DNA from: Pseudonocardia sp. CNS-004
GTDB taxonomy: Bacteria > Actinomycetota > Actinomycetes > Mycobacteriales > Pseudonocardiaceae
Assembly (NCBI GenBank): GCA_001942185.1
Contig: MKJV01000088.1
Coordinates: 1-64,000 of the forward strand
Reading direction: 5' to 3'
DNA: 64,000 bases
Below the pieces are notes generated by a model. The model ran no database searches. It was not told the origin of the DNA and worked only from the letters and a program-made list of their open reading frames with translations. Position numbers and translations under genes: made by a program. Positions 43,960 through 53,697 of this stretch are shown here, piece by piece (position 1 is the first letter of the stretch; every line of letters starts with the position of its first letter).

Positions 43960-44370
43960 CTAGCGGCCGGGCTCCGCCTGCCCGGACTGGCCCGGCTGAC
44001 CCGACTGGCCCGGCTGACCCGACTGGCCCGGCTGGCCCGGCTGACCCGACTGGCCGGCCTGGGGCTGCTGCGGCGGAGCGGGCGGCGGCGTGTAGTCGGC
44101 CGTGCGGCCGAAGCCCGCGTTCTGCTCGTAGCCCGGGGCGTGCCCGTTGCCGGGGGCGCCGTAACCGGGTGTCTGCCGGATCCCGGCGAAACCCTTCGCC
44201 TTGTCGGTGGCACCCCGGATCTGACCCGAGTACTTGCCCTTCGTCTGCTTGTCGACGAAATCCGCCGCCTGGTCGAGGTACTTGCTTGCCTTGTCGGGGT
44301 TGCTCTTCGCGTATCGGCGAGCTGCCTCGGCCGCAGTGGCCAGCAGTGCCAGGCGTTTGAACAGGGCCAT
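43960..44370 (-). CDS. Rv0909-like (MT0933-type) small protein with Gly-Gln-Pro repeat tail
   Basis: 136 residues. The first 65 match the small helical family annotated as antitoxin Rv0909/MT0933: DKASKYLDQAADFVDKQTKG then KYSGQIRGATDKAKGFAG. The rest is disordered, with Tyr/Gly/Pro-rich spacing and a collagen-like run of GQSGQPGQ units (44000-44060). The toxin partner (Rv0910-like START protein) is not adjacent, so antitoxin function is doubtful; many such proteins are stress-related. ATG 44370 with GGAGG upstream. Confidence 0.7.
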   Translation of the reverse strand: MALFKRLALLATAAEAARRYAKSNPDKASKYLDQAADFVDKQTKGKYSGQIRGATDKAKGFAGIRQTPGYGAPGNGHAPGYEQNAGFGRTADYTPPPAPPQQPQAGQSGQPGQPGQSGQPGQSGQPGQSGQAEPGR

Positions 44371-44580
44371 CGCGTCCTCCAGAAGGTGTGGTCTCACCGC
44401 GGACAACGCGCACGCGGTGCCTGCCGGTTCCGTGGGTACCCAACCTAGCCCTGTGTCTCACTGGACAGTCGCACCGAATCACTCTGGGTGATGTCACACA
44501 ACAGTGACCACCGACGAGATGTCCGTCAGGCATACGGGTGGCAGCATTCCCGCGTACTCACCGCCCACGAGGAGGTCACC

Positions 44581-45389
44581 GTGCCCGCCTTCCGCCGTTC
44601 CATCCCGGTCGCGCTCGGCGCTGCCGCGCTTGCGATCGCCCTCGCCGGGTGTGGTGGCGGAGGAGGTGAATCGGCCGCTCCCGCGGCCGGCGGGGTGCAG
44701 CTCGTCAGCGACGGCGTGCTGACCACGTGCACGCACCTGCCCTACGAGCCGTTCCAGTACCAGGACGGTGCGGAGATCGTCGGCTTCGACGTCGACATGG
44801 TCGACCTCGTCGCGGCCAAGCTCGGGTCGAACAGCAGATCATCGACATGCCGTTCGACGGCATCCAGTCCGGCGCCGCGTTCGACTCCGGCCAGTGCGAC
44901 ATCGGCGCCGCGGCCATGACGATCACAGAAGAGCGCAAGCAGAACATCGACTTCTCCGACCCCTACTTCGAGGCGACGCAGGCCCTGCTCGTGCAGCAGG
45001 CCTCCGGGATCTCGGACCCGAGCGGGCTCGCGGGGAAGAAGGTCGGCGTGCAGAACAGCACCACCGGCCAGGAGTACGCGCAGAACAACATCACCGGTGC
45101 CGAGATCGTGGTCTTCGAGGACCTGGGGCTGCTGACCACCGCGGTGCAGACCGGCACGGTGGACGCCGCGATCGCCGACAACGGCCCGCTGCTCGACTTC
45201 GCGAAGAAGAACCCCGGCCTCGCCGTCACCGCCGAGTTCCGCACCGACGAGCAGTACGGGTTCGGGGTCCGCAAGGGCAACACCGCCCTGCTGCAGGCGA
45301 TCAACGAGAGCATCGCGGCGTCGCGCTCCGACGGCACGTACACCCAGATCTACGAGAAGTGGTTCGGTCAGGCGCCGAACCAGGGCTGA
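44581..45389 (+). CDS. Polar amino acid ABC transporter solute-binding lipoprotein (frame broken near 44826)
   Basis: About 269 residues. The signal peptide and lipobox (LAIALAGCGGGG) put the acylated Cys at 24. The SBP_bac_3 domain begins LTTCTHLPYEPFQYQDGAEI, then DVDMVDLVAAKLG. After the break (GGGTC lacks one G) it continues VEQQIIDMPFDGIQSGAAF and ends DGTYTQIYEKWFGQAP. The family binds glutamate, glutamine, arginine or cystine; the ligand is not evident. The GTG at 44581 has GGAGG six bases upstream. It heads the operon with the permease and ATPase. Confidence 0.9.
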
Positions 45390-45397
45390 TCCGACGC

Positions 45398-46203
45398 ATG
45401 GCACTCACCCGACGCCAGCGCGCGCGGGCGTGGCGCGGTGTCCAGTACGCGATCGCGGTCGCGGTCGTACTGGCCATCGCGTTCACCGCCGACTGGGCCA
45501 CGATCGGCCGCGCGTTCTTCGACCTCGAGTCGCGGCGAGCCTGTTCCCCGACGTCCTCACGATCGCCCTGCGCAACACGGTGGTCTTCACCGCGCTCGGC
45601 TTCCTCCTCGCCCTCGCCCTCGGCCTCGTGCTGGCCCTGATGCGGCTGTCGTCGGTGGGGGTCTACCGCGTGGTGGCGGGGGCGTACGTCGAGTTCTTCC
45701 GCGGGCTGCCCGCGCTGTTGGTGGTCATCGCCATCGGGTTCGGCATCCCGCTGGCGTTCGGCACGATCCTCGACCGCACGCTGTCCATCACGCTCGCGCT
45801 GGGCATGGTCGGCTCCGCCTACATCGCCGAGACGATCCGGGCCGGCATCCAGGCGGTGCCGCCGGGCCAGGTGGAGGCTGCGCGCTCGCTCGGCATGTCG
45901 CCCGCGCGCACGATGGTCTTCATCGTGATCCCGCAGGCGTTCCGCATCGTCCTGCCGCCGCTCACCAACGAGCTGATCCTGCTGACGAAGGACTCCTCGC
46001 TGGCGTTCCTGCTCGGCACGACCCTGGACCAGCAGGAGCTGGCCCAGTTCGGCCGGGCCGCGCTGAACGAGGTGCGCAGCCTCACGCCGATCCTCGTCGT
46101 CGGCCTCTGCTACCTGATCATCACGATCCCGCTGTCGTACCTCGCGCGGCGCCTCGAGCGCCGCTTCGGGAGCGCGGGCATGCCGAAGGGTGCCGAGGTA
46201 TGA
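45398..46203 (+). CDS. Polar amino acid ABC transporter permease (frame broken near 45529)
   Basis: About 268 residues of the HisM/GlnP family. Five to six helices begin with VQYAIAVAVVLAIAFTA. The break lies at GAGTCG (one G lost, giving DLEVAASLFPD). The family signature reads YVEFFRGLPALLVVIAIGFG, and the EAA loop is AYIAETIRAGIQAVPPGQVE then AARSLGMSPARTM. It forms the membrane channel as a homodimer or with itself. The ATG at 45398 lies eight bases after the binding protein stop, and the 3' end overlaps the ATPase start (ATGA). Confidence 0.9.
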
Positions 46204-46952
46204 CCGAGACCGTCGTCCGCGTCACGGACCTGCACAAGTCCTTCGGCAGCAACCACGTGCTGCGCGGCATCGACCTGGAGGTCGCCCGCGGCGACGTCGT
46301 GTGCATCATCGGGCCGTCCGGTTCGGGCAAGTCCACGCTGTTGCGGTGCGTGAACCTCCTCGAGGTGCCCACCCGCGGCACCGTGGTCGTCGGCGACCAT
46401 GAGATGACCGACCCGGACGTCGACATCGACGCGGCCCGGCGCAGCACCGGCATGGTGTTCCAGCAGTTCAACCTGTTCGCGCACCTCTCGGTGCTGGCCA
46501 ACCTGACGATCGCGCAACGCCGGGTGCTCGGCCGCAGCCGGGACGAGGCGGAGAAGGTCGCCCGGCACAACCTGGAACGGGTGGGGCTGGCCGGGCGCGA
46601 GAACGCCATGCCCCGTCAGCTCTCCGGTGGCCAGCAGCAGCGCGTGGCGATCGCGCGTGCGCTGTCGATGGACCCGTCGGTGATGCTCTTCGACGAGCCG
46701 ACGTCGTCGCTGGACCCGGAGCTCGTGGGCGACGTCCTCGACGTCATGCGCGGGCTGGCCAGGGACGGCATGACGATGCTGGTGGTGACGCACGAGATCC
46801 AGTTCGCCCGCGAGGTCGCCGACCGCGTGCTGTTCATCGACGGCGGGGTGATCGTGGAGGGGGGAGTGCCCGCGGCCGTGATCGGCAACCCGCAGCAGGA
46901 GCGCACCCGGACCTTCCTCGCGCGTGTGCTGCACGGCACGGCGGAGGTCTGA
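46200..46952 (+). CDS. Polar amino acid ABC transporter ATP-binding protein
   Basis: 250 residues of the GlnQ/HisP family. Walker A IGPSGSGKSTLLRCVN, the Q-loop region GMVFQQFNLFAHL, signature LSGGQQQRVAIARAL, Walker B VMLFDEPTSSLDPEL and the switch His in MTMLVVTHEIQFA are all intact. It powers import by the two genes upstream. The start overlaps the permease stop by four bases. It is the last gene of the three-gene operon, and the convergent AAA ATPase ends 22 bases away. Confidence 0.95.
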   Translation: MTETVVRVTDLHKSFGSNHVLRGIDLEVARGDVVCIIGPSGSGKSTLLRCVNLLEVPTRGTVVVGDHEMTDPDVDIDAARRSTGMVFQQFNLFAHLSVLANLTIAQRRVLGRSRDEAEKVARHNLERVGLAGRENAMPRQLSGGQQQRVAIARALSMDPSVMLFDEPTSSLDPELVGDVLDVMRGLARDGMTMLVVTHEIQFAREVADRVLFIDGGVIVEGGVPAAVIGNPQQERTRTFLARVLHGTAEV

Positions 46953-46974
46953 CCCCCGATCCCGGGGTCGGGGG

Positions 46975-48137
46975 TCAGCGCTTGGGCCAGTGCCACGACG
47001 GGCGGTCGAGCAGGCTCTGACCGACCAACCACGTGGCACCGTCCTCCTTCTCCAGCTCCAGCACGGTCAGGTCGTCGTGGACGGCCTGCAGACCGAGGAC
47101 GAGCGGCCGCGCGTGCGTGACGACCGCGACCTGGGTGCGCGCAGCGGCCGTGGCGATCAGCGCGGCCAGCGCGGGGAGCAGGTCGGGGTGCAGGCTGGTC
47201 TCCGGCTCGTTGAGCACCAGCAGCTCCGGTGGGCGCGGGGTCAGCAGCGCCGCCACCCACAGCAGGTAGCGCAGCGTGCCGTCGGACAGCTCGGCAGCCG
47301 ACAACGGACGCAGCAGCAGCCCGTCCTGGTGGAACCTCAGCTCGAACCGGCCGTCGTCGCCGGACGCCACCTCCAGCCGCGAGCCCGGGAACGCGTTGTC
47401 GACGGCGGCGTGCAGACCGTCGGCGTCGCCGACCTCCAGGATCGTCTGCAGCGCTGCCGCGAGATCGGCGCCGTCGTGGTCGAGCACGGGGGTGCGGGTG
47501 CCCACCCGCGCTGGCGGGCGGGGGCGTCGGCGTCGGTGCGGAAGTGGTCGTAGAAGCGCCACGAGCGGATGCGCTCCCGGACGAGCAGCACCTCGGGGGA
47601 GATGCGCGGGTCGGCGAACGCGGTGAGCATGCTGTCGGTGAGGCCGATGCGCTGCGGCTGCTGGTCCCACGCCCCGGTCCCGGCCCGCGTGCGCACCACC
47701 GGCCCCGCCCGGTCGGCGAGCAGGGTGGCGGGCTTCAGCACCGGGCCCCGCCAGATGCACTCCCGCTTGAACTCGGGATCGCGGTAGAAGGCCGTCTGCG
47801 TGGGGATCGGCATGCCGAGGTCGAGGGCGTAACCGAACTCGTCGCCCGCGAAGCCGAGCCGCAGGCCCACCGGCTTGGTGCGGCGCGTGCCCTGGACGGC
47901 GGCCTTCCCGGCCCGGCCGACCGACTCCGGACCCGCCCACAGGGCCGACGGCAACCCGCCCTCCCGCGCCAGCGCGGCGACCGCCCCGTTGCGCGCGGCG
48001 TCGGCCAGCAGACGCAGCGCCCGGTAGAGGCTGGACTTCCCGCTCCCGTTGGCCCCGGTGACCACGGTGAGCCGGGACAGCGGCAGCACGAGATCGCGCA
48101 GCGAGCGGTAGTTCTCGACGGCCAGGGTGGTCAGCAC
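46975..48137 (-). CDS. AAA ATPase of the SMC/RecF-like (AAA_21) family (frame broken near 47509)
   Basis: About 387 residues. It begins LTTLAVENYRSLRDLVLPLS with Walker A VVTGANGSGKSSLYRAL, typical of RecF/OLD-like ATPases. Near the end come the signature-like LSDGTLRYLLWVAAL, Walker B LLVLNEPETSLHPDLL and a switch-His segment VAVVTHARPLV. Restoring one C in CAGCGCGGG joins both halves (QRRVGTRTPVLD). There is no TOPRIM nuclease domain, so it is not a full OLD protein. Stand-alone members are uncharacterised; defence or DNA repair roles are possible. Start GTG 48137, 39 bases from the divergent GntR gene. Confidence 0.78.
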
Positions 48138-48176
48138 CGCGCAGACGCTATTCGCGCGGCCTGACAGACTCGACGG

Positions 48177-48851
48177 GTGGCCGTCACCGACGAGGCAATC
48201 CTCAAGATCAAGGCGATGATCCGGTCCGGCGAGCTGCGCCCCGGCGACCGGCTGCCGCCGGAGAAGGAACTGTCCGACGCGCTCGGGCTCTCCCGCAGCT
48301 CGCTGCGCGAGGCCGTGAAGGCCCTGGAAGTGATCCGCGTGCTCGACGTCCGGCGCGGTGACGGCACGTACGTCACGAGCCTCACGCCCGACATCCTGCT
48401 CGACGCGATGTCGTTCGTGGTCGACATCCACCAGGACTCGTCGGTGCTGGAGCTGTTCGAGGTGCGCCGCATCCTGGAGCCCGCAGCGGCCGCGCTCGCC
48501 GCCGCCCGGGTGACGGCCACCGACATCGCACACCTGCAGAGCCTGCTCGGCCAGGTGAACGGCGCCACGTCGGCCGACGACCTGGTGGCCCACGACCAGG
48601 TGTTCCACCGCTACATCGCCGACCTCGCCGGCAACGCCTACCTGACCGGCCTGCTCGAGACGCTCTCCAGCAACACCATGCGCGCCCGCATCTGGCGAGG
48701 GCTGACGGAGGAGGGCGCCGTGGAGCGCACGCTCACCGAGCACCGGGCGATCGTCGACGCCCTCGCGCGTGGCGACGCCACGCTCGCGGCCGCCCACGCC
48801 ACGGTGCACATCAACGGCGTGGCGGAATGGTTGCGCCGGGCGATGGGCTGA
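48177..48851 (+). CDS. GntR/FadR-subfamily regulator, likely controller of the fucose genes
   Basis: 224 residues. The winged helix reads IKAMIRSGELRPGDRLPPEK, then LSDALGLSRSSLREAVKALE and a wing RRGDGTYVTSL. The C-terminal FCD domain has helices with metal-ligand residues (HDQVFHRYIADLAGNAYL, and His in TLTEHRAIVDALA), as in regulators of sugar-acid catabolism. Start GTG 48177. It lies at the far end of the L-fucose-type operon; the ACATC-N-GATGT sites at 55966 and 56039 are its likely targets. The probable inducer is an acid intermediate such as fuconate (inferred). Confidence 0.85.
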   Translation: MAVTDEAILKIKAMIRSGELRPGDRLPPEKELSDALGLSRSSLREAVKALEVIRVLDVRRGDGTYVTSLTPDILLDAMSFVVDIHQDSSVLELFEVRRILEPAAAALAAARVTATDIAHLQSLLGQVNGATSADDLVAHDQVFHRYIADLAGNAYLTGLLETLSSNTMRARIWRGLTEEGAVERTLTEHRAIVDALARGDATLAAAHATVHINGVAEWLRRAMG

Positions 48852-48862
48852 CCCCCGGAGCG

Positions 48863-48911
48863 CAGGAAAGCCACGTTCATGAACCTGCGGTACATGAACG
48901 TGGCTTTCCTG
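48863..48911. terminator. Strong bidirectional hairpin between gntR and the sugar-binding protein gene
   Basis: Perfect 19-base arms (48863-48881 and 48893-48911) flank an 11-base loop. It lies 11 bases after the gntR stop and 20 before the convergent gene's stop, so it can end both transcripts. Confidence 0.85.
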
Positions 48912-48931
48912 AACCATTCGGCTGCGGAGAC

Positions 48932-49895
48932 CTACTGGTACAGCAGCGGCTGGATCTCCGCGCTGTCGATGTTGCTCTGGTCGTACCAGTAGAAGCCGGT
49001 GTCGATCACCTTCGGGAGCTGCTCGCCGCGGTTGGCCTTCACCGCGGCGTCGACGAGCGCCTTGCCCATGCCGATCGGGTCCTGGGTGACCGCCCCGAGC
49101 ATCTGCCCGTTCTTGATCGCGTCGATCTGGCCCTGGCCCGAGTCGAAGCCGATGACGGTGAGCCCGGTCGTGCCGCTCTCGGCGACGCCGCGCAGCACGC
49201 CGATCGCCGAGCCCTCGTTGGCGGCGTAGATCCCCTTGAGGTCCGGGTTGGCGGCGATGATCGCCTTGGTGATGTCGGCGGACTTGGCCTGGTCGCCGCC
49301 GCCGTACTGCGGGTCGAGGACCTGGATGCCCGGTGCGTTGGTGCGCATCCACTCGAGGAAGCCGTCGCGGCGGTCCTGACCGGTCTTGCTGGTCTGGTCG
49401 TGCACGACGAGGCCGACCTTGCCGGTGCCGCCCAGTGCTCGGCCATGTGCTTGGCGGCCTCGGCTGCTGCGGCCTTGTTGTCGGTGGCCGCGGTGGTGAG
49501 CGGGATGTCGCTGTCGACGCCGGAGTCGAAGGCGATCACCGGGATGTTGCTGGTGCGCGCCTGCTGCAGCAGGGGCGCTGCGGCCCGGGAGTCGAGCGCC
49601 GCGAAGCCGAGGACGTCGGGCTGGCGGCCCAGCGCGTTCTGCAGCATGTTGACCTGGGCCTCGACCTCGGACTCGCTGGCGGGGCCCTCGAAGCTGATCC
49701 GCACGCCCTGCGCGGCGGCCTCCGTCTCGGCGCCTGCTTCACGGCCTGCCAGAACTGGTGCTGGAAGCCCTTGGAGACGATGGCGATGTAGGGCTGGTCG
49801 CCGCCGTCTCCCTGATCGGACGAGCCGCCGCAGGCCGCGGCCGTGCACGCGAACGCGGCCGCGGCGATGGCCACTCCGATCTTGTGTATCCGCAT
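48932..49895 (-). CDS. Ribose-type sugar ABC transporter binding lipoprotein (two frame breaks)
   Basis: About 321 residues of the periplasmic-binding-protein-4 family. The signal peptide ends CTAAACGGSSDQ, with the lipid-anchored Cys near 22. The core starts YIAIVSKGFQHQFWQAVKQG, then NIPVIAFDSGVDSDIPLTTA, GIYAANEGSAIGVLRG and VIGFDSGQGQIDAIKNGQML. Breaks near 49734 (one G) and 49436 (one C) were repaired by the flanking frames. It delivers the sugar to the RbsC/RbsA-type transporter upstream in the operon. Context suggests L-fucose or a similar deoxy sugar. ATG 49895 with GGGAG upstream. Confidence 0.88.
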
Positions 49896-49934
49896 GTCGA
49901 TCGAGCTCCCTTAGGTCGAGCGTTGACGAAGGAT

Positions 49935-50945
49935 TCAGGCGGTGGTGCTCTTACGTGCCCGGTCCGCATACACCGCGAGCAGGATCACGCAGCCGAGGAT
50001 GACGTTCTGCCATTCCTGCGGGATCGACATGATCTGCAACCCGTTGTTGAGCACCGAGATGATCAGAGCGCCGATGACCGTACCGACGATCGATCCCTTG
50101 CCTCCGGACAGGGAGGTGCCACCGATGACGACGGCGGCGATCGCCTGGAGTTCGTAACCCATTCCGGTGGCGGGCTGCGCCGATCCCAGCCGCGCCGAGA
50201 TCATCACGCCCGCGAGGCCGGTGAACAGACCGGCGAGGGTGTAGATCACGATCTTCCAACGGCGCACGTCGATCCCGGAGAGCGCGGTGGCTTCCTCGTT
50301 GCTACCGATGGAGTAGGTGTATCGCCCGAGCACCGTCTTGTTGAGCAGAACGCCGGCGATCACCGCGGCCACCGCCAGGATGATGACAGCGTTGGGGAAG
50401 TTGGCGCCGGGGATGATGCTGCCGATCGAGATGTCGATGTAGGCGGGCGTCTGGTCGAAGTAGATCGGCGTGCTGTTCGAGACGACCAGCGCCAGCCCCT
50501 GCGCGACCAGCATCATCGCGAGCGTCGCGATGAAGGGCGGCAGCCCGAGCACGGCCACGTTGAGGCCGTTGACGAGGCCGATCAGTCCGCCGAAGAGGAT
50601 CGCGCCGAGCACGCCGAGCGGCAGCGGGAGCCCGGCGTTCACGATCAGCACGCCGGACATCACGGCGCACAGCGCCATGCCGGTGCCGATCGAGAGGTCG
50701 ATCCCGCCCGTGATGATCACGAACGTGGTGCCGAGCGCCAGCGTCCCGATCACCACGGTCGAGAAGAGGATGTTCGTGATGTTGCCGTAGTTGAAGAAGT
50801 TCTCGCTGACGATCGAGAAGAACACGAAGATCACGAGCAGGCTCGCGAAGGCGAGGAACTGCTGCAGACCGGCCCGCAGCGTGTGGCGCACGCCTGCCGG
50901 CGCGTCCTTGCGCTGCTCCTCCTCGGTGGCGGTCGGGGTGCTCAA
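49935..50945 (-). CDS. Ribose/xylose-type ABC transporter permease
   Basis: A 336-residue CUT2 permease with about ten helices, from FLAFASLLVIFVFFSIVSEN to VILGCVILLAVYADRARKS. The family motif GTTFVIITGGIDLSIGTGMA, then GLVNGLNVAVLGLPPFIATL, and GYELQAIAAVVIGGTSLSGG are all present. It starts at TTG 50945, inside the ATPase stop (TTGA overlap), so the two are coupled. It forms the channel for the sugar bound by the neighbouring lipoprotein. The frame is intact. Confidence 0.92.
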   Translation of the reverse strand: MSTPTATEEEQRKDAPAGVRHTLRAGLQQFLAFASLLVIFVFFSIVSENFFNYGNITNILFSTVVIGTLALGTTFVIITGGIDLSIGTGMALCAVMSGVLIVNAGLPLPLGVLGAILFGGLIGLVNGLNVAVLGLPPFIATLAMMLVAQGLALVVSNSTPIYFDQTPAYIDISIGSIIPGANFPNAVIILAVAAVIAGVLLNKTVLGRYTYSIGSNEEATALSGIDVRRWKIVIYTLAGLFTGLAGVMISARLGSAQPATGMGYELQAIAAVVIGGTSLSGGKGSIVGTVIGALIISVLNNGLQIMSIPQEWQNVILGCVILLAVYADRARKSTTA

Positions 50946-52460
50946 CGGACTGCCTCCGTCTCCGGGCGCAGGGTGGCGAGGTGCATGACGCTCTCCTGGG
51001 TGGCTTCTGCTGCTTCGAGCTGCCCCGTGACCCGGCCCTCGCTCATCACGACGATGCGGTGCGACATCCGCAGCACCTCCGGCAGCTCGGAGGAGATCAT
51101 GATGATGGACTTGCCCTGGGCGGCGAGGTCGTTGAGCAACCGGTAGATCTCTTCCTTGGCACCGACGTCGATGCCGCGGGTCGGCTCGTCGAATATCAGG
51201 ACGTCACAGTCCTTGACGAGCCATTTCGCGATGACGACCTTCTGCTGGTTGCCGCCGGAGAGGAACTTGGCGGTCTGGTCGATCGACGGGGTCCGGATGC
51301 GCAGCGACTCCACGACCTCGCGCGAGCGCGCCCGCATCGCCCGGTCCCTGACGAACCCCCACGACTGGAACTTCTCCCGGATCGAGCTGAGCCCGACGTT
51401 CGCGTTGACGTCCTGCTCGAGCAGCAGGCCGAGGTGTTTGCGGTCCTCGGACAGGTAGCCGATGCGGTGCTTCGCGGCCTCGGCGGGCGTCGTGATCCGC
51501 AGCTGCTTCCCGCGCATCTCGACGGTGCCCGACTCGACCGGGTCGGCGCCCACGAGCGCGCGGGCCACCTCGGTGCGGCCCGCGCCCATCACGCCAGCGA
51601 GCGAGGATCTCGCCCTCCCGCAGGTCGAACGAGACGTCCTTCAGCAGGTCCTTGGTGGACAGGTCGCGCACCGAGAGCACGACGGGCCGGTCGTCGCGCA
51701 CCCCTTCCGGCCCGAGCCCTCCGGCGATCTCCCGGCCGACCATCCGCGAGATGACCTCCGGCATGGTCGTGGTGGCCGTGTCCAGCGTGTCGATGTAACG
51801 GCCGTCGCGGATCACGGTGATGCGGTCGGTGATCGCCTTCAGCTCGTCCATCCGGTGCGAGATGTAGATGACGCCGGTCTCGGGGCGGCGGAAGCGCCGG
51901 ATGAGGTCGTGCAGCACCCGCACCTCGGCGTCGTTCAGCGCCGCCGTGGGCTCGTCCATGATCAGGATGCGCGGGTCGTAGGAGAGCGCCTTGGCGATCT
52001 CGACCATCTGCTGCTTGGCGACCGTCAGGTCGCCCACCCGCTGCCGGGGCTCCAACGGGAGGTGCAGCCGGTCGAGCAGCTCCGTGGCCTTCGCCTCGAG
52101 CGCGCGCTCGCCGAGGAACACCCGCCCGGCCCGCGGCTCGCGGCCGATGAAGAGGTTCTGCGCGACCGTGAGGTCGGGCATCAGGTTGAACTCCTGGTGG
52201 ATGATGCTGATGCCCTGCTCCAGCGCGTCGCGCGGGCCGGTCACCCGCAGCGGCTCCCCTTCGAGGAAGAACTCGCCCTCGTCGGGGGTGTAGATGCCCG
52301 AGAGGAGCTTCATCAGCGTCGACTTGCCCGCGCCGTTCTCGCCGACGAGCGCGAGCACCTCGCCGTGGCGCAGCTCGATGTGCATGTCCTGCAGGGCCCG
52401 CACGCCGGGGAAGCTCTTCCCGACGCCCTTCGCCTGCAGGAGCAACGTCTCGCTGCTCAT
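50942..52460 (-). CDS. Ribose-type ABC transporter double ATPase (frame broken near 51602)
   Basis: About 506 residues with two tandem ABC domains, as in RbsA/MglA/XylG. The first has Walker A ALVGENGAGKSTLMKLL, signature LTVAKQQMVEIAKAL and Walker B ILIMDEPTAALNDAEV. The second has a degenerate Walker A (LAGVMGAGRTEVARAL), signature LSGGNQQKVVIAKWL and Walker B VLIFDEPTRGIDVGAK. The break at CTCGCTCGC lacks two bases (GGCC reduced to GC). The degenerate second site is normal in the family. ATG 52460 overlaps the mutarotase stop. Confidence 0.9.
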
Positions 52461-52858
52461 GTCACGACGCCCTTCCGCAGGATCGCGTTGCCGTACACGC
52501 GGGTCTCGCCGGTACGCACCATCAGGTAGGCGGGCGCGGCGGCGTCGTAGAACCCGAAGCGGTCGAGGAAGCGCACCTCGCTCGTGCCCGACGCGACGAT
52601 CAGCTCCTCCTGCACGGGGAGCCGCTCGCCGTCCGCCGTGGCCATGAGGTCGACGGCCGGGGCGTCGTCCAGCGGTACGACCGTGCGGATCGCCGCCATC
52701 AGGTCGGGGGTGGCGACGCCGGGCAGGTCGAGCACGCGGGAGCCGAGCCGGTGGGCCGGGAAGTGCGCGTCGGCGAGCACGACGGCGTCCGAATGCCCCA
52801 TGGCGTCGAGGTGGGCCAGCAGTGGCCCGGTCAGGAGCGGGTGGATGCCGGAGAGCAC
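52457..52858 (-). CDS. RbsD/FucU family sugar mutarotase (L-fucose mutarotase-like)
   Basis: 133 residues of the RbsD/FucU fold. The N-terminal catalytic region reads GIHPLLTGPLLAHLDAMGHS, then DAVVLADAHFPAHRLGSRVL. The C-terminus has FLDRFGFYDAAAPAYLMVRT with the Tyr that contacts the sugar. It interconverts alpha and beta anomers of an imported pyranose so the dehydrogenase can use it. Context (fuconate-type dehydratase, lactonase, dehydrogenase) favours L-fucose. The GTG start (52858) overlaps the amidohydrolase stop (TAGTG), and its own stop overlaps the ATPase start. Confidence 0.88.
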   Translation of the reverse strand: MLSGIHPLLTGPLLAHLDAMGHSDAVVLADAHFPAHRLGSRVLDLPGVATPDLMAAIRTVVPLDDAPAVDLMATADGERLPVQEELIVASGTSEVRFLDRFGFYDAAAPAYLMVRTGETRVYGNAILRKGVVT

Positions 52859-53697
52859 TACTCCTCCTCCGTGGAGAGTCGGTAGACGCGTTGCGCCGTG
52901 CCGTCGAGGATCTTGCCCTGCTCGTCGTCGGTGAGCTCCCCGAGGAGCCCCGACAGGACCTCCCAGGTGCCGGTGTATCCGGCCGTGAGCAAGGTCATCG
53001 GCCAGTCGCTGCCCCACAGCAGCCGGTCGGGGCCGAACAGTTCCAGCGCCGCCTCCCAGGCCCGCCGGATCCCCGCCGCCGTGAACGGTTCGCCGCGCAC
53101 CTGCAGGCCCGACACCTTCGCCACGGTGTTGGGGCGGGCGGCCACCGCGGTGAACGCCGCGTGCCATTCGGCGAAGTCGGGTTTCCCGTGGGGCGGCTTG
53201 CCCAGGTGGTCGAGCACGACCGTGAGCCCGGGCAGCGCTCCCGCCAGCTCCGCGGTGGCCGTGAGGTGGCGCGGCCACGCGTCCGGTACGTCGAACGGGA
53301 GGCCCCGCTCGGCCAGCAGCCCCAGCGAGGTGTGGACGGTTGGCAGCGCGAGGAAGTCGTCGCGGGGGTCGTCGTGCACGAGGTGGCGCACCCCGCGGAA
53401 GGCCGGGTCGGCGGCGAACCGGTCGAGCTGGGCGGCGGCGAGCGCCGGGTCGTCCAGCTGCACCCACCCGACGACGCCTGCCACCCAGTCGCGCTCGGCC
53501 GCGACCTCGAGCATGAACTCGGTGTCGGTGACCGAGTCCTCGGCCTGCACGAGCACCGCACGCTCGACGCCCACCGCCGCCAGCTCGGCCTCGGCCCGGT
53601 CGGCCGTGATCGTGGTGTGCAGCGGCCCGAGCTCCGGGGTGATCCACGAGTACCCGCTGCGCTGCAGGTCCCAGAGGTGCAGGTGCGCGTCGATCAC
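52858..53697 (-). CDS. Amidohydrolase-2 family lactonase (L-fuconolactonase-like)
   Basis: 279 residues of the amidohydrolase_2 (TIM-barrel) family. The metal site begins VIDAHLHLWDLQRSGYSWI. Middle residues GVRHLVHDDPRDDFLALP, LTVVLDHLGKPPHGKPDFAE and the C-terminal LLWGSDWPMTLLTAGYT (Asp) complete it. Related enzymes open L-fucono-1,5-lactone or similar sugar lactones. It lies between the aldo/keto dehydrogenase and the mutarotase, which fits the second step of the oxidative pathway. GTG 53697 overlaps the dehydrogenase stop. The exact substrate is inferred from context. Confidence 0.85.
   Translation of the reverse strand: MIDAHLHLWDLQRSGYSWITPELGPLHTTITADRAEAELAAVGVERAVLVQAEDSVTDTEFMLEVAAERDWVAGVVGWVQLDDPALAAAQLDRFAADPAFRGVRHLVHDDPRDDFLALPTVHTSLGLLAERGLPFDVPDAWPRHLTATAELAGALPGLTVVLDHLGKPPHGKPDFAEWHAAFTAVAARPNTVAKVSGLQVRGEPFTAAGIRRAWEAALELFGPDRLLWGSDWPMTLLTAGYTGTWEVLSGLLGELTDDEQGKILDGTAQRVYRLSTEEE

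Noticed and set aside
46975..48137. OLD/Gabija-like defence ATPase
   Set aside because: No TOPRIM nuclease domain and no UvrD-like or nuclease neighbour; adjacent genes are a transporter and a sugar regulator.
51595..51610. Programmed ribosomal frameshifting in the double ATPase and other split genes
   Set aside because: No slippery heptamer or downstream pseudoknot is apparent, and the same kind of loss occurs in unrelated genes, so sequence error is simpler.
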